A stretch of 64,000 nucleotides of DNA from Dysosmobacter welbionis. GTDB lineage: Bacteria; Bacillota; Clostridia; Oscillospirales; Oscillospiraceae. The stretch is from NCBI RefSeq assembly GCF_005121165.3, contig NZ_CP034413.3, forward strand, positions 3,248,001-3,312,000. Reading direction: 5' to 3'. Position numbers and translations under genes: made by a program. Shown piece after piece: positions 26,142-35,077 of the stretch. Position 1 is the stretch's first letter. Each line of letters starts with the position of its first letter. The notes beneath the pieces were generated by a model. The model had not been told where the DNA came from. It was given only the letters and a program-made list of their open reading frames with translations, and searched no databases.

Positions 26142-28805
26142 TTGGAACGCAGAAGACGGGAGGGATCCCATGAGATGATCCCCCGCCGGGAACCCAGACA
26201 GCAGAAAAGCACCAAACGAACGGGACACAAGGTCGTCTTCATCCTGGGGACGGTCCTGCTGGTGGGCATCTGCACAGTGGCGATGCTTGCCGGGCTTTTT
26301 ATGATGTACGTCCGGACCACACTGGCCCCTACGCTGGAGGTCAACGCCGACGACTACACCATGAATCTCAGCTCCATCATCTATTACCAGGACAGGGACA
26401 CCGGAGATTGGGTGGAATACCAGACCGTCTACGGCACGGAAAACCGCATCTGGGTGGACTATGAACAGATCCCGGACGCGCTGTGGCAGGCGGCCGTAGC
26501 CATTGAGGACCACCGATTCTTTGAGCACAACGGCGTGGACTGGACCCGAACCGCCTCCGCCACGCTGAACTTCTTCACCGGCAGCCGGGCCACCTTCGGC
26601 GGCTCCACCCTGACGCAGCAGGTGCTGAAGAACATGACCGGCGACGACGGCAACACCATCAACCGCAAGGTGCGGGAGATTTTCCGGGCCCTGGAGTTCG
26701 AGAAGAACTACACCAAGCAGGAGATCCTGGAGATGTACCTGAACACCATCTATCTGGGACAGGGCTGCTACGGCGTCCAGACCGCGTCGGAGTTCTACTT
26801 CGGCAAGGATGTGTCGGAGCTGGATCCGGCGGAATGCGCCTGCCTCATCGCCATCACCAACAACCCCTCCCTGTATGGTCCCATGTCCACCATCACCATC
26901 ACCCGGGAGGACGGCAGCACCGTCACGCCCCGGGAGCTGAACAAGGAGCGCCAGGAGATGATCCTGACCCGGATGGCCGGCGGCAATGACGATGTGGGCG
27001 TCACCGGGCTCACCTATCTGACAGAGGAGGAGGCCGAGGCCGCCAAGGCGGAGGAGCTGCATTTCACGGACGGCACCACTTCCGCTCAGGACATTGTCAC
27101 GGAGGCTACCGGCGGCGCCAATGTCAACTCCTGGTTCGTGGACCAGGTGCTGCGGGATGTCTCCGCGGATCTGGCGGACCTGTACGGCATCACCGAAAAA
27201 GAGGCCCTGAACCGGATCTACAACAGCGGCTACAACATCTACACCACGCTGGACCCGAAGATTCAGGAGATTGCGGAGTCTGTCTACGAGGACCGGGGGA
27301 GTCTGAACAACCTCACCTCCGCCAGCGGACAGCTGATCCACTCCGGCATTACCATTATCGAGCCCTCCACCGGCAACATCGTGGCCATGGTGGGCGATAT
27401 GGGACCCAAGTCCGGAAACCTGCTGTGGAACTATGCAACGGATATCCAGCAGCCGGGTTCCTCCATCAAGCCGCTGACGGCTTATGCCCCGGCGCTGGAT
27501 GCGGGGGCAGTCTCCCCGGCAACCACCTTTGACAACTACCCGGTCCGCCTGCTGAATGGGAATCCATGGCCCAAGAACTCGCCCAACACCTACACGGGCT
27601 GGACATCCGTGCGCAACGGTGTCAAGGCATCCATCAACACCATCGCGGTGCAGACACTGGAAAAGGTTGGGGTCACGGCGGCCTACCAATTCGCCACCGA
27701 AAATCTGGGGCTGAGTCTGGCACCGGAGGATATGAACGTCAGCCCGCTGGGGCTGGGCGGCCTGACTTACGGCCTCAGCACGGTGGAGATGGCGGCGGCC
27801 TACGCTGCTTTCGCCAACAGCGGTGTGTACAATGAGCCCAAGACCTACGTAAAGGTTCTGGCCAACGACAACTCCACCGTGGTGCTGGAAAAGGAGACGG
27901 AGCAGCGGGTGGCCATGAAGGAGACCACCGCCTATCTGATGACGGACATGCTGCGCCGGGCGGTGAATGAGTCCGGCGGCACCGGCGGCGGCGCTCGATT
28001 CAGCGGGATGCACATTGCAGGAAAAACCGGCACCACCAACGACAACTATGACCGTTATTTCACAGGCTACACGCCGTATTACTGCGCGGCGGTCTGGGTG
28101 GGCTACAAGAACAACGAGCGGATCAGCTACTCCGTGAACCCGGCGGCCTCCCTGTGGCGGCAGGTGATGGAGAAGGTCCATGCGGATCTGCCGGACAAGT
28201 CCTTCAACCGTCCCAGTAGCGGCCTGACAACGGTCAGTGTCTGCGCGGACAGCGGCATGCTGGCGACGGATGCCTGCCGCGCCGATTCCAGAGGGGACCG
28301 GACGGTATCCTATGAGGTGGCTGTGGGCACGGAGCCCACGACGGAGTGCACGCTCCACAAGATGGTGGACATCTGCACCGAGGGTAACTGCTTGGCCGGT
28401 GAGTTCTGCCCGGCGGAGTCCATCGTGCAGAAGGGCTATCTGGACTATGTGCGGGAGGATTACGGCGAGAGCATCACTGCCTCCGACGACGCCTATCTCA
28501 TCAGCACCCTGGAAAAGGCGGTGGCCCCCACGGAGACCAGCCCCGGCGGATGTCCCGTCCACACGTCGGCTGCAGTTACGGACCCCGATGACCCGAATGG
28601 GGGGCTGGATCCCAGCGATCCCAACTGGCAGCCGCCTGATCCCAACGACCCTGATGTGCCCATAGATCCGGATACGCCGACAGAGGACCCCTCCGGCGGC
28701 GGAGACCAGCCTACGGAGCCGGATCCCAACGATCCCAGCGGCGGCTTTGGAGACGCCGGCGGCGATTGGTGGAGCGGTTTCTGGGGAGACAACACAGGAA
28801 CATGA
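26142..28805 (+). CDS. Class A penicillin-binding protein (PBP1A type)
   Basis: 887 residues from TTG 26142, seven bases after AAGGAGGTG; an ATG at 26175 has worse spacing. A short cytoplasmic start and one helix (VVFILGTVLLVGICTVAMLA) lead into a GT51 transglycosylase with EDHRFFEHNGVDW near residue 120 and GGSTLTQQVLKNMTG. The transpeptidase has SSIKP near residue 438, SIN near 496 and KTGTT near 628. It polymerises and cross-links peptidoglycan outside the membrane. The last 60-70 residues are a low-complexity Asp/Pro/Gly tail (repeated DPNDP-like units), probably a wall-spanning or disordered extension. Confidence 0.93.
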   Translation: MERRRREGSHEMIPRREPRQQKSTKRTGHKVVFILGTVLLVGICTVAMLAGLFMMYVRTTLAPTLEVNADDYTMNLSSIIYYQDRDTGDWVEYQTVYGTENRIWVDYEQIPDALWQAAVAIEDHRFFEHNGVDWTRTASATLNFFTGSRATFGGSTLTQQVLKNMTGDDGNTINRKVREIFRALEFEKNYTKQEILEMYLNTIYLGQGCYGVQTASEFYFGKDVSELDPAECACLIAITNNPSLYGPMSTITITREDGSTVTPRELNKERQEMILTRMAGGNDDVGVTGLTYLTEEEAEAAKAEELHFTDGTTSAQDIVTEATGGANVNSWFVDQVLRDVSADLADLYGITEKEALNRIYNSGYNIYTTLDPKIQEIAESVYEDRGSLNNLTSASGQLIHSGITIIEPSTGNIVAMVGDMGPKSGNLLWNYATDIQQPGSSIKPLTAYAPALDAGAVSPATTFDNYPVRLLNGNPWPKNSPNTYTGWTSVRNGVKASINTIAVQTLEKVGVTAAYQFATENLGLSLAPEDMNVSPLGLGGLTYGLSTVEMAAAYAAFANSGVYNEPKTYVKVLANDNSTVVLEKETEQRVAMKETTAYLMTDMLRRAVNESGGTGGGARFSGMHIAGKTGTTNDNYDRYFTGYTPYYCAAVWVGYKNNERISYSVNPAASLWRQVMEKVHADLPDKSFNRPSSGLTTVSVCADSGMLATDACRADSRGDRTVSYEVAVGTEPTTECTLHKMVDICTEGNCLAGEFCPAESIVQKGYLDYVREDYGESITASDDAYLISTLEKAVAPTETSPGGCPVHTSAAVTDPDDPNGGLDPSDPNWQPPDPNDPDVPIDPDTPTEDPSGGGDQPTEPDPNDPSGGFGDAGGDWWSGFWGDNTGT

Positions 28806-28809
28806 GAAA

Positions 28810-28833
28810 GCGGCCCGGCGATTGCCGGGCCGC
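28810..28833. terminator. Terminator shared by PBP and SASP genes
   Basis: Perfect 10-bp stem GCGGCCCGGC / GCCGGGCCGC with loop GATT. On the minus strand CTTTCTC follows, so it best serves the SASP gene. Confidence 0.7.
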
Positions 28834-28854
28834 TTCACTGTGTCCAGTGGGAAG

Positions 28855-29052
28855 TTACAGGTTCTTCTCGTAGGACTCGATCATCTTCTTGACCATCTGG
28901 CCGCCGACGGAGCCGGCCTCACGAGAGGACAGGTCACCGTTGTAGCCTTCCTTCAGGTTGACGCCCACCTCGGCGGCAGCCTCCATCTTGAACTTATCCA
29001 TAGCCGCACGGGCCTCGGGAACGTTGATCTTATTGCTATTCTTGCTAGACAT
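28855..29052 (-). CDS. Alpha/beta-type small acid-soluble spore protein
   Basis: 65 residues. VPEARAAMDKFKMEAAAEVG followed by VNL is the conserved first half with the GPR protease site region, and GDLSSREAGSVGGQMVKKMI is the second conserved half. These proteins coat and protect DNA in dormant spores. The start has AAAAGGAGATTCAATT upstream. Expression is probably under sigma-G, but I see no clear -10/-35 match to claim. The gene is direct evidence that the host sporulates. Confidence 0.93.
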   Translation of the reverse strand: MSSKNSNKINVPEARAAMDKFKMEAAAEVGVNLKEGYNGDLSSREAGSVGGQMVKKMIESYEKNL

Positions 29053-29224
29053 AATTGAATCTCCTTTTCATCATACATTTGTTGCGTGTGGGTTACTGGG
29101 TATCGCGAGCATAGTTTGACTCCGGGACGGGAGAATATGCGGTTTTTCTGGCGGAAAAATTTGTTGGCAGGGACGTCTTGGAGAAAAATGTCATAGATTT
29201 GTTACCCATCGGAAAGGCGGATTA

Positions 29225-29233
29225 TGATATAAT
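29225..29233 (+). promoter_or_regulatory. Extended -10 promoter
   Basis: TGA-TATAAT (TATAAT 29228-29233) 28 bases before the next gene; no convincing -35, as usual for extended -10 sites. Confidence 0.45.
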
Positions 29234-29260
29234 CTCAAAAAACAAAGGGAGGCACTGGCG

Positions 29261-30124
29261 ATGGAGGGCATCTGCGGGCGAATGTGCGACGCATGTACCT
29301 GGAAAGAGCAGCTGGACTGTCCCGGCTGTCAGGATGGGCCGGGGCGCCGGTTTTCCGGCGGCTGTCCCATTGCGGACTGCTGCCGGGAGAAGGGGCATAC
29401 GGCATGTGTGACCTGCACCTTTTCTACCGGCTGTGCCCTGCGGCGAAGAGATATGCCCCAGAACCGGCTGTGGGCCGTGGAGGCAGAGCGGGAGCGCCGG
29501 GCGCGGCTGGACCGGAATGCCCCTGTGCTGGCCAAGTGGCTGTGGCTGCTGTTCTGGCTGGTGACTCCCAGTGTTTTCAGCAACATTCTGACCATGGATA
29601 CTGTGGCGGGAGCGTTTCCAACTGCCGGAGTCGTTGGAAATGTGCTGGCATTTCTGATTTCCCTGGCCTATGGTGTCCTTTTGTGGCAGCTGCGGGAGGC
29701 GGCAGGCCGGTACCGCACGGCGGCCCTGTGCTATTTGGCTGGCGGCATCATCAGCGGTGTGCTGCTGCTTCCGGCAATTCCGGAGGGGAACTGGCTGTGG
29801 TGGCTGCTCTCCCTGCCGGTCATGGTGCTGGAGCTCTGTGCCGCATATCAGGAGTTTTATGCCCATGCAGAGGTTTTGGAGGAGCTTGACCCGGAGCTGG
29901 CGGGGAAGTGGCGGCTGCTTTGGAAATGGTGGATCGGCCTGCTGCTGGGGTTGTTTGGATGCATCTTCCTGGCATTGATTTCGGCAATTCTGGGTCTTCT
30001 GGCGATACTGGCGGACGCCATCGGCCTGTTGGTGGTGGGGATCGTGAAGCTGGTCTATCTCTACCGGACAGCAAAGCGGTTCCGGGAATATCAGCCGGCG
30101 GCACTGCAGAAGGAGGTTCTATGA
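29261..30124 (+). CDS. Cys-rich N-terminal domain membrane protein of unknown function
   Basis: 287 residues. The first 60 carry about twelve Cys in a DUF3795-like pattern (MCDACTWKEQLDCPGCQDGP, then CPIADCCREKGHTACVTC), probably binding zinc or an Fe-S cluster. A long membrane region follows with about six helices, starting VLAKWLWLLFWLVTPSVF. ATG 29261 follows AAAGGGAGG. The stop overlaps the next gene (ATGA), so the two proteins are probably made together. Function not recognised. Confidence 0.75.
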   Translation: MEGICGRMCDACTWKEQLDCPGCQDGPGRRFSGGCPIADCCREKGHTACVTCTFSTGCALRRRDMPQNRLWAVEAERERRARLDRNAPVLAKWLWLLFWLVTPSVFSNILTMDTVAGAFPTAGVVGNVLAFLISLAYGVLLWQLREAAGRYRTAALCYLAGGIISGVLLLPAIPEGNWLWWLLSLPVMVLELCAAYQEFYAHAEVLEELDPELAGKWRLLWKWWIGLLLGLFGCIFLALISAILGLLAILADAIGLLVVGIVKLVYLYRTAKRFREYQPAALQKEVL

Positions 30125-30591
30125 GATTATTGTTCAGACAGCGGCTGTTCTCCTGGTTTGACAGCTATGACATCTACGACGAGGCGGGGAACACCGTCTA
30201 CACTGTGGAGGGAAAGCTGGCCTGGGGACACTGCCTCCACATTTTGAATGCGGCGGGAGACCACATCGGCACTGTGCGGGAGCAGGTGCTGACCTTTCTG
30301 CCCAAATTTGAATTGTACGTCCAGGATCAGTATGTGGGCTGCATCCAAAAGGAATTCACATTTTTCACGCCGAAATTTGACATCGACTGCAACGGCTGGC
30401 GTGTGGAGGGCGACTTCCTGGAGTGGGATTACCGGGTGACGGAGGCCTGCGGGGCGCAGGTGGCGTCCATCCACAAGGAGCTGCTCCACTGGACGGACAC
30501 TTACGTGATCGACGTGGCGGACCCGGGCAGCGCGCTGTGCGTACTGATGCTGGTGCTAGCCATCGACGCGGAGAAGTGCTCCCGGAACTGA
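30121..30591 (+). CDS. LURP-one-related family protein
   Basis: 156 residues starting MRLLFRQRLFSWFDSYDIYD. The repeated short strands YDIYDEAGNTVYTVEGKLAW, HIGTVREQVLTFLPKFELYV and CIQKEFTFFTPKFDIDCNGW fit the tubby-like beta barrel of the LURP-one/YxjI family. No catalytic residues are apparent. It is translationally coupled to the Cys-rich membrane protein, which may be its partner. Confidence 0.75.
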   Translation: MRLLFRQRLFSWFDSYDIYDEAGNTVYTVEGKLAWGHCLHILNAAGDHIGTVREQVLTFLPKFELYVQDQYVGCIQKEFTFFTPKFDIDCNGWRVEGDFLEWDYRVTEACGAQVASIHKELLHWTDTYVIDVADPGSALCVLMLVLAIDAEKCSRN

Positions 30592-30610
30592 GCGCCGCCC
30601 AAGAATGAAT

Positions 30611-30646
30611 GTAAAGCACGCCGCCCTTTCGGGCGGCGTGCTTTAC
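30611..30646. terminator. Bidirectional terminator between convergent genes
   Basis: Perfect 16-bp stem, arms 30611-30626 and 30631-30646, core AAAGCACGCCGCCC, loop TTTC. It reaches four bases into the VWA gene's stop region. Confidence 0.85.
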
Positions 30647-32367
30647 AGACTGCGGATTTGGTTTTGGATGAGGGAACCCACCGTGTCGGCGAACTGGTCC
30701 AGGGAACGGATGCGGGCGAAGTTCCGGCCATAGACGGTGTGGGCGGCGGGCAGGTCGTCGTCATTCCCGGTGAAAACGCACATGACGTTGATGCCCTTGT
30801 AGGTCAGGGACCGGATCTCCATGGCGGTGTTCTGGATGCCGTTGTCCGCGGCGTATTCCACAAAGCTTCCGCTGTGGTTCATCTGGATCACGTCGTTGGG
30901 TTTCACGTCGGAGAGGAGGATTACCAGCTTGTGTTCGCTGGGGGAGTCTTCCAGTCCCTTGGCCAAGGCCCGGATGGCCAGGCCGTCCCGGTTGCAGCCG
31001 GTGGTGAAGTAATTGAAGATGCGGTCGTTTTTGCCCGTCTCATAGTAGTCCCGATAGCGGGTCACCACGGTGTATCCGCTGAGGGAGCAGAAGGAGGATA
31101 CTCGCACCGGAATGTGGCAGCGGGTAAGGCTTTCGGCAATCATATAGCCTTGGGCGGCCACCACCGCCTGCCGGTCGATCTGGGAGCTGGAGGCATCCAG
31201 AAGAATGTCCACCGACAGGTCGCCGGGATCCGACTGGAGAATACGGGTGAACACCTTGTCGTCGTCCAGGTACACGCCCCGCCAGATGCGGCCGGCATCC
31301 AGCGCGCCGGAGGCGGCACGGACAGGGGTGGGCTGGAGATAAGCCAGCATGGCGTTGCGGATGCGGGCGGTGAGGCGGCGGATGCTGGTGCGGTGGCGGG
31401 TGGCGTCGGCTTCGTAGGCGGCCCGGTTCAGCTCCATCTGTCGCAGGGCGTTGCGCCGCTGGGCGGCCACATAGCCCTTGAGCTTTTCATGAGTGTCGTC
31501 TCCGGTGGCGTAGTACAGGTGGCAGCCCTGGTGCTCGTCCACGCAGAGCTCCCGCTCCAGGCTCTCCAGCTGCGACTGGTCGTATAAGGGGGCGCCGAAG
31601 TAGCCCCGCATGTATTTTCGCAGGGCGGCCTCCGTCTGGGCCAGGTTGTAGTCCGTCAGGCGGCGCTGGACCGGCTCTGCGTTGGCTCCGCCGCCCTGGC
31701 CCTTCACCAGATGCTCCCCGAACCCGTGGCCAAAGGCCCGCACGGCGGGCAGCAGGTCCGCCTCGGACCGGCGGCGGAAGGCGAAGAGGGGGCGGCGCCG
31801 TTTCCGCTCCTCCGACTCCTGGGCCTGGGTCTCGCCGGGGGTGAAATGGAAATAGGTGTGGAGGAATGCCAGGGCCCGCTCCGCAATGGCAGGGCCGTCC
31901 AGGTCTCCGGGGAACTCCAGGGCATCCAGCATTTCCCGGTCCCTGGGCAGCAGGGGCGGTTCGCTCTGCCCCAGGGCCCTGCAGAAGTGGGCGTTTTCCA
32001 GCGTGGCCAGCAGGTCGCCGGGATCTGCCCGCTGGTCCAGAGCCACGGCCCGGCGGGCATAGCTCCGCCGCAGGGAGGGCAGCGCCGGCCGGCGGGGAGC
32101 CTCCCGCTGGTAGACGGCGTTTTCCAGCCCCAGCCACAGCAGCTGCTCAAAGAGCTGTTCCTTGGAGCAGCCGTGGAGGGATTCAAACAGCCCTTCTATG
32201 GTCTCTGCTCCGTAATTCTTCCGCACGGCGCCGATGATGCTGTTCCAATACAGGTCTGCACGGCCATCCTCGTCGTATGCCTTGAAGTCTGGCTCAAAGG
32301 AGTAATCCGCAGCGGCGTTCCAGATCAGGTTCCGGGCCCGCCGCTTCTCACTGTCCAGGATCTCCAT
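30643..32367 (-). CDS. VWA domain protein, partner of a MoxR-type ATPase
   Basis: 574 residues. The C-terminal third is a von Willebrand A domain; DLSVDILLDASSSQIDRQAV near residue 390 is a MIDAS-like DxSxS site (DASSS). A later NRDGLAIRALAKGLEDSPSE and KLVILLSDVKPND complete it. The N-terminal 350 residues are helical and charged, as in NorD/CobT-like proteins. The gene overlaps the upstream MoxR-type ATPase by one base. Such pairs act as ATP-driven metal-insertion or activation chaperones; the target here is unknown. Confidence 0.8.
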   Translation of the reverse strand: MEILDSEKRRARNLIWNAAADYSFEPDFKAYDEDGRADLYWNSIIGAVRKNYGAETIEGLFESLHGCSKEQLFEQLLWLGLENAVYQREAPRRPALPSLRRSYARRAVALDQRADPGDLLATLENAHFCRALGQSEPPLLPRDREMLDALEFPGDLDGPAIAERALAFLHTYFHFTPGETQAQESEERKRRRPLFAFRRRSEADLLPAVRAFGHGFGEHLVKGQGGGANAEPVQRRLTDYNLAQTEAALRKYMRGYFGAPLYDQSQLESLERELCVDEHQGCHLYYATGDDTHEKLKGYVAAQRRNALRQMELNRAAYEADATRHRTSIRRLTARIRNAMLAYLQPTPVRAASGALDAGRIWRGVYLDDDKVFTRILQSDPGDLSVDILLDASSSQIDRQAVVAAQGYMIAESLTRCHIPVRVSSFCSLSGYTVVTRYRDYYETGKNDRIFNYFTTGCNRDGLAIRALAKGLEDSPSEHKLVILLSDVKPNDVIQMNHSGSFVEYAADNGIQNTAMEIRSLTYKGINVMCVFTGNDDDLPAAHTVYGRNFARIRSLDQFADTVGSLIQNQIRSL

Positions 32368-33290
32368 CAGTCAAACACATCCTCACGGCGGAGCGTCTCC
32401 GGCAGGCGGGTGCGGATCACGTCCCGCACCAGCTGCCGCTCAAAGTCATCAAAGGACTTGTTGACAAGGCCCAGATCCAGCGCCCGGTTGCCCTCCAGCC
32501 CGGTGCGCATCAGTCGCACGGCGGCCAGCAGGCCCCGCAGGTCCAGAGGCTTGGTAGAAAGCTCTCCGCCGTCGCATTTCTTCTGGATGTCCTGGAACAA
32601 TCCGGCGAACTGCTCGGCATACACGCCTTTCAGAGAGGGGAACTCCCGCTTCAGGAGCTTGATGAGCCCCTCGGTGGTGATGGCGGGCATGTCGATCACC
32701 ACGAACCGGGAGGCCAGAGCCTCATTCAGCTCCCGGGTGCCGGCGTAGCCGTAGTTCATGGTGGCGATGAAGCGGGTGGCGTCGTGAAGGGGAATGCGTT
32801 CATAGCCAGGCATGTCGATGGAGCGGCGGAAGTCCAGCGTGGCGTGGAGCACCGCCAAAGACTCGTTCTTGGCCATGTTGATCTCATCCAACACGCCGAA
32901 GCCGCCGGTCTCCGCACACTGGTAGATGGGGCCCTTCCGCAGCTGTACGGCGCCGTTTTCAAAGGTGTCCGTGCCCAGCAGGGTGGCGGCGTCTGTGTTG
33001 ATGTAGAAGGACACGTTCCAGCTGGGGCGGCCGAACACGGTGGCCAGGTTTTCCGCCAGCACATTCTTGCCAGTGGCCTTGGGGCCTACCAGCAACAGGT
33101 TCTCTCCGCAGAGGATGGCGGTGATGGCCTCCTCCCAGATGTCCTTTCCATAATAGAGATACCGGGGATCGGGGACCCGGCGCCGCAGGGTCTCGTCCTC
33201 CTCCGGATAGGCGTCCCGAAATTTTTCGATCTCCGCAGTGATGTCGGCGCTGACGCCTTCATCCCGCAGAAATTCCAGCATATCCAACAT
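32367..33290 (-). CDS. MoxR/NorQ-type AAA+ ATPase
   Basis: 307 residues. Walker A GPKATGKN near residue 70, Walker B FGVLDEINMAK near residue 130, sensor region RFIATMNYGYAGTRELNEAL and arginine-containing SRFVVIDMPAI. The order suits the MoxR branch of AAA+ ATPases, which form hexamers remodelling a client together with a VWA protein. The downstream VWA gene overlaps by one base. No oxidoreductase client gene lies next to the pair, unlike in nor or mox operons. Confidence 0.85.
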   Translation of the reverse strand: MLDMLEFLRDEGVSADITAEIEKFRDAYPEEDETLRRRVPDPRYLYYGKDIWEEAITAILCGENLLLVGPKATGKNVLAENLATVFGRPSWNVSFYINTDAATLLGTDTFENGAVQLRKGPIYQCAETGGFGVLDEINMAKNESLAVLHATLDFRRSIDMPGYERIPLHDATRFIATMNYGYAGTRELNEALASRFVVIDMPAITTEGLIKLLKREFPSLKGVYAEQFAGLFQDIQKKCDGGELSTKPLDLRGLLAAVRLMRTGLEGNRALDLGLVNKSFDDFERQLVRDVIRTRLPETLRREDVFD

Positions 33291-33346
33291 AGTGTGAACC
33301 TCCCGTGTTTTCTGACTCTATCATAGCATGATTCCTGAAAATGGCA

Positions 33347-33382
33347 AGAGAAAAAGGCGCGCCCGACATTCACCGGGCGCGC
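33347..33382 (-). terminator. Terminator after DUF4179 gene
   Basis: Perfect 9-bp stem GCGCGCCCG (33357-33365) / CGGGCGCGC (33374-33382). On the minus strand CCTTTTTCTC follows, nine bases after the DUF4179 stop. Confidence 0.8.
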
Positions 33383-33390
33383 TGAAAGGA

Positions 33391-34437
33391 TCAATCTGTA
33401 TTCTCCAGGGGAAAAGTCACTTGCCAGAGGCCCTCCGTCAGGGTGGCGGCGGTATAGAAGTTGCCGTGGAGGGTGCATCCTGCCAGCTCCTCCGGCGGGA
33501 CGGCAAAGAGAAAGTCCATATAATCCGTCCGGCCGCCAGCCGTCTCACCTGTAAAATAAGAGATACCGGTACAATGGAATTCCCTGCCGTCGGCATCTTC
33601 CATCCACAAAAACGCGTGGTTGTCCGTCCTGGAGGCGTCTCCCCGGCACAGCTGGATGTGGAAGAGGCCGTCTGCGTAACCGGCGGCTGTGATGGGCAGG
33701 CCCTCCGCGGGCTCCGCCAGGACTTCACCGGGTTGCAGCATTACGGAAGCCAGATCGCCGCTTCCACCGGTGGCAGAGTAATAGGTCACCTCCGGCTCCC
33801 TCACCCCTGCGGCAGGGGGATCAGCCCCCCAGGTGAGGGCGGTCTCCGCCTCTTGGGCATAGTTCGTCAGCTTCAGGTCCACCGTCACGCCCTCCATCGC
33901 CTTCTTGCCTGTCAGCAGCTGCCGGACGGAGAAGGTCATCTTGCCGCCGGTGGGAATGGGGGAGCCGTCCATGGTTTTCACAGTGCAGAGAAAAGTGACT
34001 GTCCCGGTGGCCTCGTCCCAGGCCACCCGCTCACAGCGGCCGGTCTGGTCAAAGGGCAGGTGGAAGGACCAACTGTCAAACAGGTCTGTGGTGGCGTCCA
34101 CAGGACCGCCGGAGAGGACGATGTACGCCTGGGCAGTGTCTCCCTCCACCCGGACGGCCGCTACCTCCATGGTGATGCCGCTGTCCGTGCAGGCTTCCTG
34201 TATCGGCTGGAAGAACTGGGCTACGGCGGGGGCAATCCGGTATAAAACCGCATATCCCGTCTCCGACCGGACCGCCAGGGCTGGGGTAGCCAGCAGCACT
34301 GCCGCCACGGCAGCGGCCGCCGCCAGCCGGCGCAGGGGGAGGCGGTGTCGGTCAGGGTGGGAGAGAGTCTTGCGGATCAGGTCCGGCGACGGGCCGACAG
34401 GCTCGTTCATCCGGCGGTAGGTTTTGGAAAAGTTCAT
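33391..34437 (-). CDS. DUF4179 domain membrane protein, putative anti-sigma factor
   Basis: 348 residues, exactly as long as the paralogue at 19534. The cytoplasmic N-terminus MNFSKTYRRMNEPVGPSPDL is followed by one helix (LAAAAAVAAVLLATPALA, residues 38-55) and a DUF4179-like extracytoplasmic domain. Its start overlaps the sigma-factor stop (ATGA at 34434-34437), so it is translationally coupled to it, typical of sigma/anti-sigma pairs. It probably sequesters the sigma factor until an envelope signal is sensed. Confidence 0.8.
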   Translation of the reverse strand: MNFSKTYRRMNEPVGPSPDLIRKTLSHPDRHRLPLRRLAAAAAVAAVLLATPALAVRSETGYAVLYRIAPAVAQFFQPIQEACTDSGITMEVAAVRVEGDTAQAYIVLSGGPVDATTDLFDSWSFHLPFDQTGRCERVAWDEATGTVTFLCTVKTMDGSPIPTGGKMTFSVRQLLTGKKAMEGVTVDLKLTNYAQEAETALTWGADPPAAGVREPEVTYYSATGGSGDLASVMLQPGEVLAEPAEGLPITAAGYADGLFHIQLCRGDASRTDNHAFLWMEDADGREFHCTGISYFTGETAGGRTDYMDFLFAVPPEELAGCTLHGNFYTAATLTEGLWQVTFPLENTD

Positions 34438-34892
34438 ATATCCTCCTTCAGCAATGTCCGCAGCTTCTGCCGGGCCCGGGTCAGCTGTGCCCGGACGGTG
34501 GAGGGAGACCGGCCCAGAATCCGGGCGATCTCCTCCGTCTGATAGCCCTCATAGTAGAACAGGTGGATGACGGCCCGGTATTTGCCGGGGAGATGGGCCA
34601 GAGCCTCGTCCACAGCGGATTCCACGGAGTCTTGGTAGGAATAGACATCCTCCAGCGGGAGGGTCCGCATCCGCCAGGGGGAGGCCAGCAGGCTCCTTGC
34701 GCAGTTGGCCGTCACCCGTAGGAGCCACGCACGTCGGTGTTCCTCATTCGCAAAATCCGGAGCGGACCGGTGGAGCCGGAGAAAAACCTCCTGAAACACG
34801 TCGTCGGCGTCGCTGCGGGAGCGGGTCATGGCGTAGGCCAGCCGGTAGACTGCGGAGCCGTATTGCGCCACGGCTTCGGCGGTATCGGGCAT
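34434..34892 (-). CDS. ECF-type sigma-70 family RNA polymerase sigma factor
   Basis: 152 residues with both sigma regions. Region 2 is VYRLAYAMTRSRSDADDVFQ with EVFLRLHR; region 4 is LPGKYRAVIHLFYYEGYQTE followed by ARILGRSPSTVRAQLTRARQ. SD AGAAGGATG precedes the start at 34892. It is followed, with overlap, by its putative DUF4179 anti-sigma factor and probably regulates its own operon. The second locus at 19.2 kb carries a region-2-less copy. Confidence 0.9.
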   Translation of the reverse strand: MPDTAEAVAQYGSAVYRLAYAMTRSRSDADDVFQEVFLRLHRSAPDFANEEHRRAWLLRVTANCARSLLASPWRMRTLPLEDVYSYQDSVESAVDEALAHLPGKYRAVIHLFYYEGYQTEEIARILGRSPSTVRAQLTRARQKLRTLLKEDI

Positions 34893-35077
34893 GTGATCAC
34901 ATCCTTCTGTAAGGAATACCCGGCAGAGGGCGGAATTGCTGCAAAGAGAAAAAACATTACATTTGTTTTGGCGGGAATGTTGCGTTTGGTTGCGGCGGTG
35001 TCAGGTGGCTGTGGTGGACTTTCCCGGCGGCGCTTGGTATGATGGGACCAGCGAAAGAGACTGGAGGAGGAAGACTC

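Noticed and set aside
25947-28838. 963-codon open frame opposite the penicillin-binding protein gene
   Set aside because: Antisense shadow of an unmistakable PBP with all catalytic motifs.
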